Positions 52,722 to 62,234 of a DNA stretch of 64,000 bases are shown here, piece after piece (within the stretch, counting starts at the first letter, position 1; every line of letters starts with the position of its first letter). The notes under the pieces were generated by a model that had not been told where the DNA came from, ran no database searches, and was given only the letters and a program-made list of their open reading frames with translations. This stretch comes from Acetobacteraceae bacterium (GTDB taxonomy: Bacteria > Pseudomonadota > Alphaproteobacteria > Acetobacterales > Acetobacteraceae), in assembly GCA_947475245.1 (NCBI GenBank), contig CANJLW010000006.1:1-64000 (forward strand). Direction: 5' to 3'. The position numbers and the translations under genes were made by a program.

Positions 52722-53615
52722 CTATCCGTTGTCGCGGCACCATGCGGCGATCTGGGCATGGGTGGCGAACCAGCACCCGCCCTTCGCCTTCATATGCGCG
52801 ATCAGTCGTTCCAATACCGGCATGCGCGATCTGTGCCCGGTGATGTGCGGATGCATTGTCAACAAATACAGCCCGCCCTCGTCCCACGCGCCGTCGAACT
52901 CGGCGCGAAAGATTTCCTCCACGGCCGAGGGCGGTGTGTAGGGGCGCAGGCCGGAGAAACGGACGAAGTTGTAGTAAACCGCGTCGTCGCGGATCCATTC
53001 CGGCGGTAATTCAATGATGCCGGTCGGTTCGTCCTGATCCAGCAGTTCGTACGGATCGTCGTCGGCCATCAGCGAACTGTCATACAGCAGTTTCATCTCG
53101 CGGATGATGTCCAGCGTGTTGACCGAGAAGTCCCAGCTTGCCGTGCGTATCCCGACCGGCTCGACGCCGGAAATCCGCGTCAGCGTTTCCCGCGCCCGCA
53201 GCGTCAGTTCCCGTTCAGCTTCACGCGGTAGCGAGGTGTTGACCTCGTGAATCCAGGAATGAATACCGATCTCGTGCCCGTCGGCGGCAACCGCGCGGAC
53301 TTCGTCGGGGTGCAACATCGCGGCGACGGCGGGGTAGAAGAACGAGGTCGGGATCGACTCGCGCGCCAGCAGCTTCAGGATGCGCGGCATGGCCTGGCGG
53401 TTGCCGTACTGGCCCTGGCTGATGCGCATCGGGCTTTCGTCGCCGTCGCGCAGGGGGATGGTCTCATGATCGGCGTCGAAGCTGATGGCGACGGCGCAGC
53501 GCGCCCCATTCGGCCACATCTTCGGCTTCATGCTTCGTCCCGCCCGCGCTCGGCCGACGATCTTGCGCCAGGTCTGTTCCGGCCATTGCCAGGGTTCGCC
53601 GTCCTTGTGCGCCAC
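52722..53615 (-). CDS. PuuE/polysaccharide-deacetylase-like hydrolase
   Basis: This is a 297-residue NodB-fold hydrolase. It opens with EPWQWPEQTWRKIVGRARAG and ISFDADHETIPL, then has FFYPAVAAMLHPDEVRAVAADGHEIGIHSWIHEVN (metal-binding HSWIH) and LLTMHPHITGHR. The layout is that of the PuuE allantoinase-like subgroup, not cell-wall deacetylases; there is no signal peptide. GTG 53615 has GGAGG about 8 bp upstream and matches family N-termini. Earlier in-frame codons would include atypical sequence. Substrate is uncertain. Confidence 0.82.
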   Translation of the reverse strand: MAHKDGEPWQWPEQTWRKIVGRARAGRSMKPKMWPNGARCAVAISFDADHETIPLRDGDESPMRISQGQYGNRQAMPRILKLLARESIPTSFFYPAVAAMLHPDEVRAVAADGHEIGIHSWIHEVNTSLPREAERELTLRARETLTRISGVEPVGIRTASWDFSVNTLDIIREMKLLYDSSLMADDDPYELLDQDEPTGIIELPPEWIRDDAVYYNFVRFSGLRPYTPPSAVEEIFRAEFDGAWDEGGLYLLTMHPHITGHRSRMPVLERLIAHMKAKGGCWFATHAQIAAWCRDNG

Positions 53616-53713
53616 GATCGTCGCCTCCGTCAGGAATGATGGACGGATGGTGCCCCGTGTTCGCGGCGGAGGGAAGATGGCGAGGCGGGACCCGCTATCC
53701 CCCAGCGCGGTCG

Positions 53714-55210
53714 TCAGCCCGATGCGCCGGAAGCGGTTGCCGACGGGCACCGCGGCTCCCCCAGGTATCCTTGCAAATCGGCGAGATCGTTGGGACCCAT
53801 CCGCAATCCGGCCTTGGTGCGCCGCCAGACGATGTCTTCCGCCGTACGCGCCCATTCGTTGCGCACCAGCCAATCGACCTCGCGCACACACAGCCCCGTG
53901 CCGAACATACGTTCGGGGCCGGTCGCGTCGCCCAGCACATCGCCGGCCAGGGTGCCGTATCGGCGTACCAGCCGCGTTGCATCGGTGTCGGTCAGGAATG
54001 GATACCGGGCCATCAGGTCACGCGCCCGGTCGGCGGCGCCGTCCCACGGAAAATCGCCGCCCGGCAGGAACGCGCCCGCCGTCCACGGGCCGCCCATCGT
54101 CGGAAAATGGTCTGACAGCTTTGCCATCGCCGCCTCGGCCAGTCGGCGATAGGTCGTGATCTTGCCGCCGAAAACGCTCAACACCGGCGGCGTACCGGTC
54201 AGTTCCAACACATAATCCCGCGTCGCCTCCTGCGCGGCGGAAGCGCCGTCGTCGCGCAGCGGGCGTACCCCGGCAAAGCGGCGGACGATATCGGCCGAGG
54301 TCACGGGAACCCGAAGCCAGGCGTTGACCGCGGCACACAGATACGCCTCCTCGGCCGCCGAAATGGCGACGTCGGCGGGGTCGCCTTGGTAATCCTCATC
54401 CGTCGTGCCGATCAACGTGAAATCCCGCTCGTACGGGATGGCGAAGCAGATGCGACCGTCGGCGTTCTGAAAGATGTAGCAGCGGTCATGCGCGAACAGT
54501 CGCCGCGTGACGATGTGGCTGCCCTTGACCATGCGTATGCGTGTCGGCGCGTTCTGCCCGACGACCCCGGACAGAACCGACGAAACCCAGGGGCCGGCGG
54601 CGTTGACCAACACGCGGGCCTGTTCCACGACACCGCCGGACAGGCGCAACGACCACACGCCATCGGTGGGATGGGCGGACTCGGCGCGGGTACGCACCCG
54701 TATATCCGCCCCGCGCAAGGCCGCGTCGCGCGCCGCCAGGACGACCAGGCGCGCGTCGTCGACCCAGCAATCGGAGTATTCGAATGCGGCGGTAAGATCG
54801 GGCCGCAGGGCTTGCCCCGCCTCATCGGTCCGCAAATCCAGCGTTCGTGTCGGCGGCAGCAATGTCCGCCCGCCCAGATGGTCGTAGAGAAACAAGCCCG
54901 CGCGGATCATCCACCACGGACGCAACCCGGCGTGGTGCGGCAGGATGAAGCGCAGGGGCCAGGCGATATGCGGCGCGGCGCGCAGCAGGATTTCCCGCTC
55001 TCCCAATGCTTCCCGTACCAGACGGAACTTGTAGTGCTCCAGATAGCGCAAGCCGCCGTGGATCAGCTTGGTGGATGCGGAGGATGTGGCGCCCGCTAGG
55101 TCGCCCTGTTCGACCAGCAGTACCGAAAGGCCGCGCCCCGCGGCATCGCGGGCGATTCCCACGCCGTTGATGCCGCCGCCGATGACCGCGATATCGTAAA
55201 GGCGCTTCAC
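53714..55210 (-). CDS. glpD: Glycerol-3-phosphate dehydrogenase (FAD)
   Basis: This is a 498-residue membrane-associated flavoenzyme oxidising glycerol-3-phosphate to dihydroxyacetone phosphate and passing electrons to quinone. The FAD-binding GGGINGVGIARDAAGRG is at about residues 9-25, followed by TKLIHGGLRYLEHYKF, NAAGPWV and GGKITTYR. All are typical of GlpD. GTG 55210 overlaps the CBS-BON gene stop as GTGA, so the two are translationally coupled. No glpK, glpF or glpR is nearby. Confidence 0.95.
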   Translation of the reverse strand: MKRLYDIAVIGGGINGVGIARDAAGRGLSVLLVEQGDLAGATSSASTKLIHGGLRYLEHYKFRLVREALGEREILLRAAPHIAWPLRFILPHHAGLRPWWMIRAGLFLYDHLGGRTLLPPTRTLDLRTDEAGQALRPDLTAAFEYSDCWVDDARLVVLAARDAALRGADIRVRTRAESAHPTDGVWSLRLSGGVVEQARVLVNAAGPWVSSVLSGVVGQNAPTRIRMVKGSHIVTRRLFAHDRCYIFQNADGRICFAIPYERDFTLIGTTDEDYQGDPADVAISAAEEAYLCAAVNAWLRVPVTSADIVRRFAGVRPLRDDGASAAQEATRDYVLELTGTPPVLSVFGGKITTYRRLAEAAMAKLSDHFPTMGGPWTAGAFLPGGDFPWDGAADRARDLMARYPFLTDTDATRLVRRYGTLAGDVLGDATGPERMFGTGLCVREVDWLVRNEWARTAEDIVWRRTKAGLRMGPNDLADLQGYLGEPRCPSATASGASG

Positions 55211-55923
55211 GTCCGGGTGTCGGGGCTTTCGATCACGGTGCCGGAATAAGGTTCCACGAACACAACGCGGTCGCGCACGGATTTGACCCCGGGCACGTTC
55301 TCGATCGTCACGAAGATCGCGCGCCGTTCGCCTTCGTCGACAATCGTGCCCCAAACATCGACCGCGCCATCCTCGACCGTGACGTTCACGGTTCCGTTGG
55401 CACCCCAGGCGGTCTTGTCCAGCGCATCCAGGATGGCGGTGCGCAACGCGCGGTCGCCGATCTTCACCGGCGGTGCCGCGGCGGCGCGCCCGACCAGCGC
55501 CCGCAACAGGTCGGATCGGCTGACGACACCGACGACACGCTTGTTGCGCGTCACCGCCACGCGTTTGATGCGGTTTTCCTCCATAATGTCCACGACGTCG
55601 TTCAGGTCGGCGTCATCGGCCACGGAGATCACGGACGCCGTCATAACATCCCGCACCCGGCGGCCATGCGCGTGGGTGAAGTCGGCCGCCTGCCGTCCCG
55701 GCGAGACCAGCAAGCGCAACCACCAGGGGCGGGAACGTTCGGTGCCGAGTTCTTCCCGCCGCAGCAGGTCGCCCTCGGTCACCACCCCGGCGAGGTCGCC
55801 GCTGTCGGTCACGACGAACAGGCCGGAGATGCCGCGGCCGAGCATGAGTTTGGCCGCATCCTCCACGCTGGAATCCGGGGTAACGGAGAGAACGTTACGG
55901 GTCATCACATCGGCCGCGATCAT
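55207..55923 (-). CDS. CBS-CBS-BON domain protein
   Basis: This is a 238-residue protein with two CBS modules (about residues 4-58: VMTRNVLSVTPDSSVEDAAKLM, and about 90-145: VMTASVISVADDADLNDVVDIM). A BON domain follows (about 155-222; TVNVTVEDGAVDVWGTI). CBS pairs bind adenine nucleotides and BON domains bind phospholipids, so the protein may sense energy charge at the membrane. It has no signal peptide. It directly precedes and overlaps glpD, which suggests it influences glycerol-3-phosphate oxidation, but this is inferred. Confidence 0.9.
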   Translation of the reverse strand: MIAADVMTRNVLSVTPDSSVEDAAKLMLGRGISGLFVVTDSGDLAGVVTEGDLLRREELGTERSRPWWLRLLVSPGRQAADFTHAHGRRVRDVMTASVISVADDADLNDVVDIMEENRIKRVAVTRNKRVVGVVSRSDLLRALVGRAAAAPPVKIGDRALRTAILDALDKTAWGANGTVNVTVEDGAVDVWGTIVDEGERRAIFVTIENVPGVKSVRDRVVFVEPYSGTVIESPDTRT

Positions 55924-55962
55924 GGGTGCGATCCTTGTTGCGTGTCCTCGGGCGGAGGTAGC

Positions 55963-57384
55963 TTAGCCTCCGCTCAATCCCGCCTGGGCGAACAATGCCA
56001 GCAGGCGCGCGTGAGAGCGTATACCGCGATGGAAGCAGCGTTCCTCGAATTTTTCATTGGGACTGTGGATCTGGTCGTCGTCCAGCCCGAATCCCATCAG
56101 AATCGTATCGACGCCCAGGACCTTGCGCAGGGAGGTGACGACGGGGATCGAACCGCCGCAGCCCATCAGGACGGCGGGCTTGCCGTACTCGTCGCCCAGC
56201 GCGGCCAGCGCGGCGCGGACCCAGGGGGAATCGACGTTGACCTCGATGCCGGGGGAACGGCTGAAACTCGCGAACTCCGCCACCGCGCCGGCGGGCAGCC
56301 GTTCGGTGACGAATTGCTGGAACTGTTGCTGCACGGCGTCCGGGTCCTGGCCGGGGACCAGTCGGAACGATACCTTGGCCGAAGCATGCGCGGCGATCAC
56401 GGTTTTGGCGCCGGTATCGGTATAGCCGCCCCAAATGCCGTTGATGTCGGCCGTGGGGCGCGCCCAAAGCCGTTCCAAAGCGGAATAGCCGCGTTCTCCG
56501 GCCGGCGACGTCAGCCCGATATCGCCCAGGAACGCGGCTTCGTCGAAGCCCAGGGAGTCCCATTGCGCGCGCTGCGCGTTCGAGATCGGTTTCACGTTGT
56601 CGTAAAAATGCGGCAAGCGGATGCGACCGTTTTCGTCCTGCAGATCGCCCAGGATTTTGGTCAGAACGTTGATGGGATTCAGCGCGGAACCGCCGTAAAG
56701 CCCGGAATGCAGGTCGCGGTTCGCGGCTTTGATGGTCACTTCGGCATAGGTCATGCCGCGCAACTGCGTCGTGACCGCCGGCGTATCGATATCCCACATG
56801 TTGGTGTCGCTGATCAGCGCGACATCGGCGGCCAGTTCGGCCTTGTTGGCGATCAGGAACGGCTCCAGGTTGACGGAGCCGACCTCTTCCTCACCCTCGA
56901 TAATCGCGGTGATGCGGACGGGAATGCCGCCGCTGACGGCATGCCAGGCGCGCAGGGCCTCGATGAACATCGTCGCCTGACCCTTGTCGTCGACCGCGCC
57001 GCGGGCGACGAAGCGCCTGCCGCGCGGGCCGTCGACGACGGTCGGCTCGAACGGGTCGCTGTGCCAAAGCGCCAGCGGATCTACGGGTTGTACGTCGTAG
57101 TGGCCGTAAAACAGCACGTGCGGGCCGGTGTAGCCGTCCGGACCGGGGTGATGGGCGACGACCACCGGATGTCCCGGCGTTGGGCGCAGGTCGGCGTTGA
57201 ACCCCAGACCGGCCAGTTGGTCGCGGCACCATTCGGCCGCGCGTACGCAGTCGCTTTTATGAGCGGGTTGCGCGCTGACGGAGGGGATGCGCAACAGCGC
57301 GAACAGGTTTTCCCGCGACCGATCCAGTTCGGCATCTACCCGTTGCAGCACGGCGGCGACGGTTTCGGGGGAGGGGACGGGCAT
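55963..57384 (-). CDS. M20 family dipeptidase
   Basis: This is a 473-residue zinc metallopeptidase. Metal and catalytic motifs are GHYDVQP (His/Asp), VARGAVDDKGQ, and IEGEEEVGS (catalytic and bridging Glu). RDLHSGLYGG and MGCGGSIPVV match the CNDP/M20A-like dipeptidases. No signal peptide is present, so it probably acts on cytosolic dipeptides. ATG 57384 has a GGAG element; the longer frame to 57543 carries an atypical basic leader. It is divergent from the FAD/Fe-S oxidoreductase, with 174 bp between starts. Confidence 0.92.
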   Translation of the reverse strand: MPVPSPETVAAVLQRVDAELDRSRENLFALLRIPSVSAQPAHKSDCVRAAEWCRDQLAGLGFNADLRPTPGHPVVVAHHPGPDGYTGPHVLFYGHYDVQPVDPLALWHSDPFEPTVVDGPRGRRFVARGAVDDKGQATMFIEALRAWHAVSGGIPVRITAIIEGEEEVGSVNLEPFLIANKAELAADVALISDTNMWDIDTPAVTTQLRGMTYAEVTIKAANRDLHSGLYGGSALNPINVLTKILGDLQDENGRIRLPHFYDNVKPISNAQRAQWDSLGFDEAAFLGDIGLTSPAGERGYSALERLWARPTADINGIWGGYTDTGAKTVIAAHASAKVSFRLVPGQDPDAVQQQFQQFVTERLPAGAVAEFASFSRSPGIEVNVDSPWVRAALAALGDEYGKPAVLMGCGGSIPVVTSLRKVLGVDTILMGFGLDDDQIHSPNEKFEERCFHRGIRSHARLLALFAQAGLSGG

Positions 57385-57558
57385 GGGAGTCTCCGCGATC
57401 AGGCCAGGGAGACATCTTGCCATGATGTGATCGACGCCACCATCGCCCCGAGAGCAGGCGCCCCGGTTCCGGTCGCCGGCCCGATTTCCAGGTACTCTGG
57501 CGCGAAACGTCGCGCCGCGCCACAATTCGGGGCTGACGCACATCCGGTCGAGTCCACC

Positions 57559-60468
57559 ATGAGCGCTTACGACGCCGTTACCGTGAACCCTGGCGATTCC
57601 AATCTGGCTCTCAGATTGGCCAATAATATCAGGGGTCAGGTCCTGTTCGATCGCGCCAGCCGAGGGCGCTATTCGACCGATGCCTCAATCTATCAAATGG
57701 AACCGCTTGGCGTCGTCGTGCCCGAAACCATCGATGATGTCGCGGCGGCCCTGTCGATCGCGCGGGAAGAAGGGATTCCCGTTCTGGCGCGGGGCGGCGG
57801 CACCAGCCAGTGCGGACAAACCGTCAACCGCGCGCTGGTCGTCGATTGTTCGAAGCACCTGCGCCGCGTGCTGAATGTCGATCCCGACGCTGGCACCGCG
57901 CTTGTGGAGCCTGGGCTGGTGCTGGGGCATCTGAATGCCGCCATTCGCAAGCACGGTCTGTTCTTCCCCGTCGATCCGTCGACCCACGCGCGCTGCACGA
58001 TCGGCGGGATGGCGGGCAACAACTCCTGCGGGTCAAAGTCGATCCGCTACGGTTTGATGGCCGATAATGTGCAATCGATCGACGCCATCCTGGCCGATGG
58101 ATCGCGGCACGTGTTCGGCGCGATGCCCGACAATCTCAGCTTCGACACCCCCGCCCGCATGGTCGATCTGGTGCAGCGCCTGCGCGCCCTCGGGGCCTCC
58201 GAAGCCGAGGAAATCGCGGCGCGCTTTCCAAAGCAGCTTCGCCGCGTCGGCGGCTATAACATCGATGCCTTGACGCCCGCCGCGCGCGCCGCAGGGCGCG
58301 ACAACCTGGCGCGCCTGCTGGTGGGGTCAGAGGGCACCTTGGCGTTCTCCGCCGCGCTGGAATTGAAGCTGCACCCCATCAAGCCGCGCAAGGTGCTGGG
58401 TATCTGCCAGTTCTCCACCTTCCGGGCGGCGATGGAGGCGTCTCGTCACATCGTCGGACTGGACCCGGAGGCGGTGGAACTGGTCGATCGCACCATGATC
58501 GATCTCGGGCGCGGCATTCCGATCTATCGCGCGACCATCGACCGGATGTTGATCGGGGAGCCGGACAGTCTGCTGATCGTCGAGTTTCACGGCCACGACG
58601 ACGCGCCGCTGCTGGCCAGGCTGCGGGACCTGGAACAGTTGATGGGCGATCTGGGGCATCCGCATGTCGTCCGCGCGGTCGACGCCGCCTTCCAGAATGA
58701 CATCGCGGCGGTGCGAGAGGCCGGGCTGAACATCATGATGTCGATGAAGGGGGACGGGAAACCGGTCTCTTTCATCGAGGACTGCGCGGTCGATCTCGAC
58801 GATCTCGCCGACTACACCGAACGTCTGAACGACGTGTTCGCTCGTCATGAAACCAAGGGCACCTGGTACGCGCATGCTTCCGTCGGATGCTTACACGTCC
58901 GCCCGGTGCTGAGCATGAAAGACCCCGCCGATGTCGCCAAAATGCGCGCGGTGGCCGAGGCGTGTTTCGCGCTGGTACGGGAGTACAAGGGATCGCACAG
59001 CGGCGAACACGGCGACGGTCTGGTGCGCAGCGAGTTCCACGCTTCGATGTTCGGGGAACGAATCGTCGGGGCGTTCGAAACGGTCAAGGACGCCTTCGAT
59101 CCGCGGGCGATGCTGAATCCGAACCGGATCGTTCGGCCGCCGGCGATGGACGATCGCACATTGTTTCGTTACGGCCCGGGTTATGCGGCGGTATCGGGTT
59201 TCACCCCTCGGCTCGACTGGTCCGACCATCCCGGTGCGCTGGGCGGCATGCTCGGCTCTGTCGAGATGTGCAATAATAACGGTGCCTGCCGAGCATTCGA
59301 TGCGGGGGTGATGTGCCCGAGTTATCGGGTGACGCGGGATGAAGCGCATTTGACCCGAGGACGAGCCAATACGTTACGTTTGGCGCTGACGGGCCAGTTG
59401 GGCGCCGATGCCCTGTCGTCTGATGCCATGGCGGATACCATGAGCCTGTGTGTGTCCTGCAAGGGCTGCCGGCGAGAATGTCCGACCGGTATCGACATGG
59501 CCAAGATGAAAATCGAGGTCACGGCCGAACGCGCCGCGCGTCACGGCGTCAAATGGCGTGAATCTCTGGTCGCGGAATTGCCGCGCTACGCATCGATCCT
59601 GTCGCGGGTGCCGACCTTGGCGAACCTGCGGAATCATCTGCCGCCCGTGCGTTGGTTGATGGAGAGGTATCTCGGCATTTCCGCGAAACGCGCGTTGCCG
59701 GAATGGAGCAGCGATCGTTTCCGCGACAGCGAAGCCGCCGCCGCCGCGCCAGCGAAACCGGTCGGAGAGGTGATTCTGTTCGCCGATACCTTCAATCGAT
59801 ATTTCGAGCCGGAGCACCTGCGCTCCGCCGTTCGGGTGCTGGCCGCCGCCGGGTATAAGGCCATTATTCCCGAAACCAAGGGACGCCCGCTCTGCTGTGG
59901 TCGGACATGGTTGTCCGCCGGAATGATCGACCAGGCGCGGGGGGAGGCGGAGCGCACTCTGCGCGGACTGGCGGGCGACTTGCCTGTAATCGGGCTGGAA
60001 CCGTCCTGTGTCATGACTCTGCGCGACGAGTTCCGTTCCCTCCTGCCGGGGGAGGCGACCGACAAGCTGGCAAGCCGAACGATGCTGCTGTCCGAGTTCA
60101 TCGCGAAAGAAAAGCCGGATTTGAAGTATAACCGCCTGCCCGGTGCGGCGCATATTCACGGTCACTGCCACCAGAAGGCGTTCGGCGCGTTCCCCGACGC
60201 GTTGACGGCGCTGCGGCAGGTGCCGGATTTGTCGGTTACGCCGATTGCGTCGTCTTGTTGCGGGATGGCCGGCGCCTTCGGCTACCAGGCGGAAACGCAG
60301 GACGTGTCGCTGGCGATGGCGGAAGCCGGTCTGTTGCCGGCGGTGCGCAATGCCGCCGCGCATGATTTTATCGTCGCCGACGGCACGTCGTGCCGGCACC
60401 AGATACGGGAGTTGACGGGGCGGGAGGTTGTGCATTCCGTCACGTTGCTTGAACGGGCCCTGAGATGA
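57559..60468 (+). CDS. FAD/4Fe-4S oxidoreductase (D-lactate dehydrogenase-like, fused)
   Basis: This is a 969-residue fused flavoprotein. FAD-binding type 4 domain (about 40-200: VLARGGGTSQCGQT, GGMAGNNSCGSKS), then the FAD-linked oxidase C-terminal domain (about 250-530). The Fe-S region comes next with CNNNGACRAFDAGVMCPSY and CVSCKGCRRECPTG. CCG cysteine motifs (PLCCGRTW, SSCCGMAG) close the chain. Such proteins oxidise 2-hydroxy acids such as D-lactate or glycolate. The substrate is not defined. ATG 57559 is chosen over a longer frame that is antisense to the dipeptidase gene. It overlaps the DUF924 gene by four bases. Confidence 0.92.
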   Translation: MSAYDAVTVNPGDSNLALRLANNIRGQVLFDRASRGRYSTDASIYQMEPLGVVVPETIDDVAAALSIAREEGIPVLARGGGTSQCGQTVNRALVVDCSKHLRRVLNVDPDAGTALVEPGLVLGHLNAAIRKHGLFFPVDPSTHARCTIGGMAGNNSCGSKSIRYGLMADNVQSIDAILADGSRHVFGAMPDNLSFDTPARMVDLVQRLRALGASEAEEIAARFPKQLRRVGGYNIDALTPAARAAGRDNLARLLVGSEGTLAFSAALELKLHPIKPRKVLGICQFSTFRAAMEASRHIVGLDPEAVELVDRTMIDLGRGIPIYRATIDRMLIGEPDSLLIVEFHGHDDAPLLARLRDLEQLMGDLGHPHVVRAVDAAFQNDIAAVREAGLNIMMSMKGDGKPVSFIEDCAVDLDDLADYTERLNDVFARHETKGTWYAHASVGCLHVRPVLSMKDPADVAKMRAVAEACFALVREYKGSHSGEHGDGLVRSEFHASMFGERIVGAFETVKDAFDPRAMLNPNRIVRPPAMDDRTLFRYGPGYAAVSGFTPRLDWSDHPGALGGMLGSVEMCNNNGACRAFDAGVMCPSYRVTRDEAHLTRGRANTLRLALTGQLGADALSSDAMADTMSLCVSCKGCRRECPTGIDMAKMKIEVTAERAARHGVKWRESLVAELPRYASILSRVPTLANLRNHLPPVRWLMERYLGISAKRALPEWSSDRFRDSEAAAAAPAKPVGEVILFADTFNRYFEPEHLRSAVRVLAAAGYKAIIPETKGRPLCCGRTWLSAGMIDQARGEAERTLRGLAGDLPVIGLEPSCVMTLRDEFRSLLPGEATDKLASRTMLLSEFIAKEKPDLKYNRLPGAAHIHGHCHQKAFGAFPDALTALRQVPDLSVTPIASSCCGMAGAFGYQAETQDVSLAMAEAGLLPAVRNAAAHDFIVADGTSCRHQIRELTGREVVHSVTLLERALR

Positions 60469-61037
60469 CCGAGTCCCACATGACCGCGCCGAGTGATGTT
60501 CTCGATTTCTGGTTCGGCGGTGATCGCTCCGTCGCCCGTTCGGAATGGTTCCAGAAAAGCGATGCCTTCGACGCCGCCTGCGCGCGCTTCGCCGACGCGC
60601 GTGCGGCGGCCATGCGGGGCGAACTGGACGGCTGGGCCGCGACGCCGGACGGCATGCTGGCGCTGATCCTTCTGTTGGATCAATTCTCCCGCAACTTGCA
60701 TCGCGGATCGAAGGAGGCATTCGCCGCAGACCCGCGGGCGCTGGCGCTGGCGCGGTCGGCGATCGACCGAGGGTTCGACACGGGTATGGGGCCGCGGGAA
60801 CGGATGTTTCTGTACTTGCCGTTCGAGCATTCCGAAAACATGGACGATCAGGACTTATCCGTGCGTCTGTTCGAAGCGCTGCGGCCGGCTTTGGGCGACA
60901 ACTCCGTCGACTACGCTGAACGGCACCGCGATGTCATCCGGCGATTCGGGCGGTTTCCGCATCGCAATGCCGCCCTGGGGCGAGCATCGACGCCGGCGGA
61001 AGAAGATTATCTGGCGCAACCCGGTGCCGGGTTCTGA
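60465..61037 (+). CDS. DUF924 family protein
   Basis: This is a 190-residue alpha-helical protein. It opens with DVLDFWFGG, then has LLLDQFSRNLHRGSKEAFAADPRALALARSAI-like repeats and RMFLYLPFEHSEN, hallmarks of DUF924 (TPR-like fold). No catalytic function is established for the family. The ATG overlaps the previous stop (ATGA), so it is co-translated with the FAD/Fe-S oxidoreductase. A second in-frame ATG (MTAPSDV) five codons later is a possible alternative start. Confidence 0.93.
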   Translation: MTESHMTAPSDVLDFWFGGDRSVARSEWFQKSDAFDAACARFADARAAAMRGELDGWAATPDGMLALILLLDQFSRNLHRGSKEAFAADPRALALARSAIDRGFDTGMGPRERMFLYLPFEHSENMDDQDLSVRLFEALRPALGDNSVDYAERHRDVIRRFGRFPHRNAALGRASTPAEEDYLAQPGAGF

Positions 61038-61066
61038 AGCGTCCTGAAACGGTCAAGGGAGCGGTC

Positions 61067-62182
61067 ATGAGCGGCAATATGAGGCGAATTGTGGTGATGC
61101 CCGGCACGGGCATCGGTCCCGAAGTCACGGCGCAGGCCGTGCGGATCGCCGAATGGTTCGCCACCGAACGCGGTATGTCGTTCGATATTTCGCAACCCCC
61201 GAGCGGGCTGGAGGCGTGGGCGTCGCTGGGCACCACGATGCCGGACTCGACGTTTGAAGCGTTGGGAAATGCCGATGCCATCCTGTACGGCGCGGCGGGC
61301 GGTCCGGAAGTCGATGCGCTGCCGCCCGAGGCGCGGACCGCGATGAATCTGCGTCGGCTGCGTAAGGCATTCGATCTGTTCGCCAATTTGCGCCCGGTTT
61401 TCGCCCACGACTCCATGCTCGATTCCTCCTCGCTCAAGCGTTCGGTGATCGAGGGGGTGGATATGATCATTGTGCGGGAACTGACCGGGGGCATTTATTT
61501 CGGCGAACCGCGCGGTATCGAGACGTTGCCCGACGGTCGGCGTCGCGGGATCAACACGCAGGTTTATACCAGCGACGAGGTGGAGCGCGTGGCCCGCGTG
61601 GCGTTCGAACTGGCCCGCTCGCGTCGGGGGCGGCTGACGTCGGTCGATAAGGCCAATGTGCTGGAAAGCAGCGTGATGTGGCGGGAGGAAGTGCAGCGTT
61701 TGCATCGGGCTGAATATTCCGATATCGTTCTGAACCATCTGTATGTCGACAACGCCGCGATGCAGCTTGTGCGAGAGCCGCGCCAGTTCGACGTCATCGT
61801 TACCGATAACATCTTCGGCGATATATTGTCGGATTGCGCCGCGATGATCACGGGGTCACTGGGGATGCTGCCGTCCGCGTCGCTGAGCGCGCCCGGGCCG
61901 GACGGCCGTCGACGCGCGTTGTTCGAGCCGGTGCATGGCAGCGCGCCGGATATTGCCGGAAAGGGCATCGCGAACCCGATCGGGTCGATCCAAAGCCTGT
62001 CGATGGCGTTTCGCCATGCTCTGGGTGCCGCGGCGGAGGCCGATTTGCTCGACCGCGCGGTGGCGGCGACGTTGCGGCGGGTCCGGACCGCCGATATCGC
62101 CGAGGGCAGCCTTGAACGCGTGTCCACCGTCGGCATGGGCAGCGCGGTTCTGGCGGAATTGCGACAGATGACCGGCGGTTAG
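61067..62182 (+). CDS. leuB: 3-isopropylmalate dehydrogenase-like protein
   Basis: This is a 371-residue beta-decarboxylating dehydrogenase. It matches LeuB throughout: NADAILYGAAGGPEVD, FDLFANLRPV, VRELTGGIYFGEPRG, TSVDKANVLESS, YVDNAAMQLV, FGDILSD with both metal-binding Asp, and VHGSAPDIAGKGIANP. LeuB oxidises 3-isopropylmalate with NAD in leucine synthesis. One oddity is PGTGIGPEV where nearly all LeuB have PGDGIGPEV; also leuC and leuD are absent. It could be a paralogue acting on another 2-alkylmalate. It lies 29 bp after the DUF924 gene. Confidence 0.85.
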   Translation: MSGNMRRIVVMPGTGIGPEVTAQAVRIAEWFATERGMSFDISQPPSGLEAWASLGTTMPDSTFEALGNADAILYGAAGGPEVDALPPEARTAMNLRRLRKAFDLFANLRPVFAHDSMLDSSSLKRSVIEGVDMIIVRELTGGIYFGEPRGIETLPDGRRRGINTQVYTSDEVERVARVAFELARSRRGRLTSVDKANVLESSVMWREEVQRLHRAEYSDIVLNHLYVDNAAMQLVREPRQFDVIVTDNIFGDILSDCAAMITGSLGMLPSASLSAPGPDGRRRALFEPVHGSAPDIAGKGIANPIGSIQSLSMAFRHALGAAAEADLLDRAVAATLRRVRTADIAEGSLERVSTVGMGSAVLAELRQMTGG

Positions 62183-62234
62183 CCGCGGCGCGGGCGTCCC
62201 TCGCGATAACGCCGCAATGAAACATTGCGTCAGT

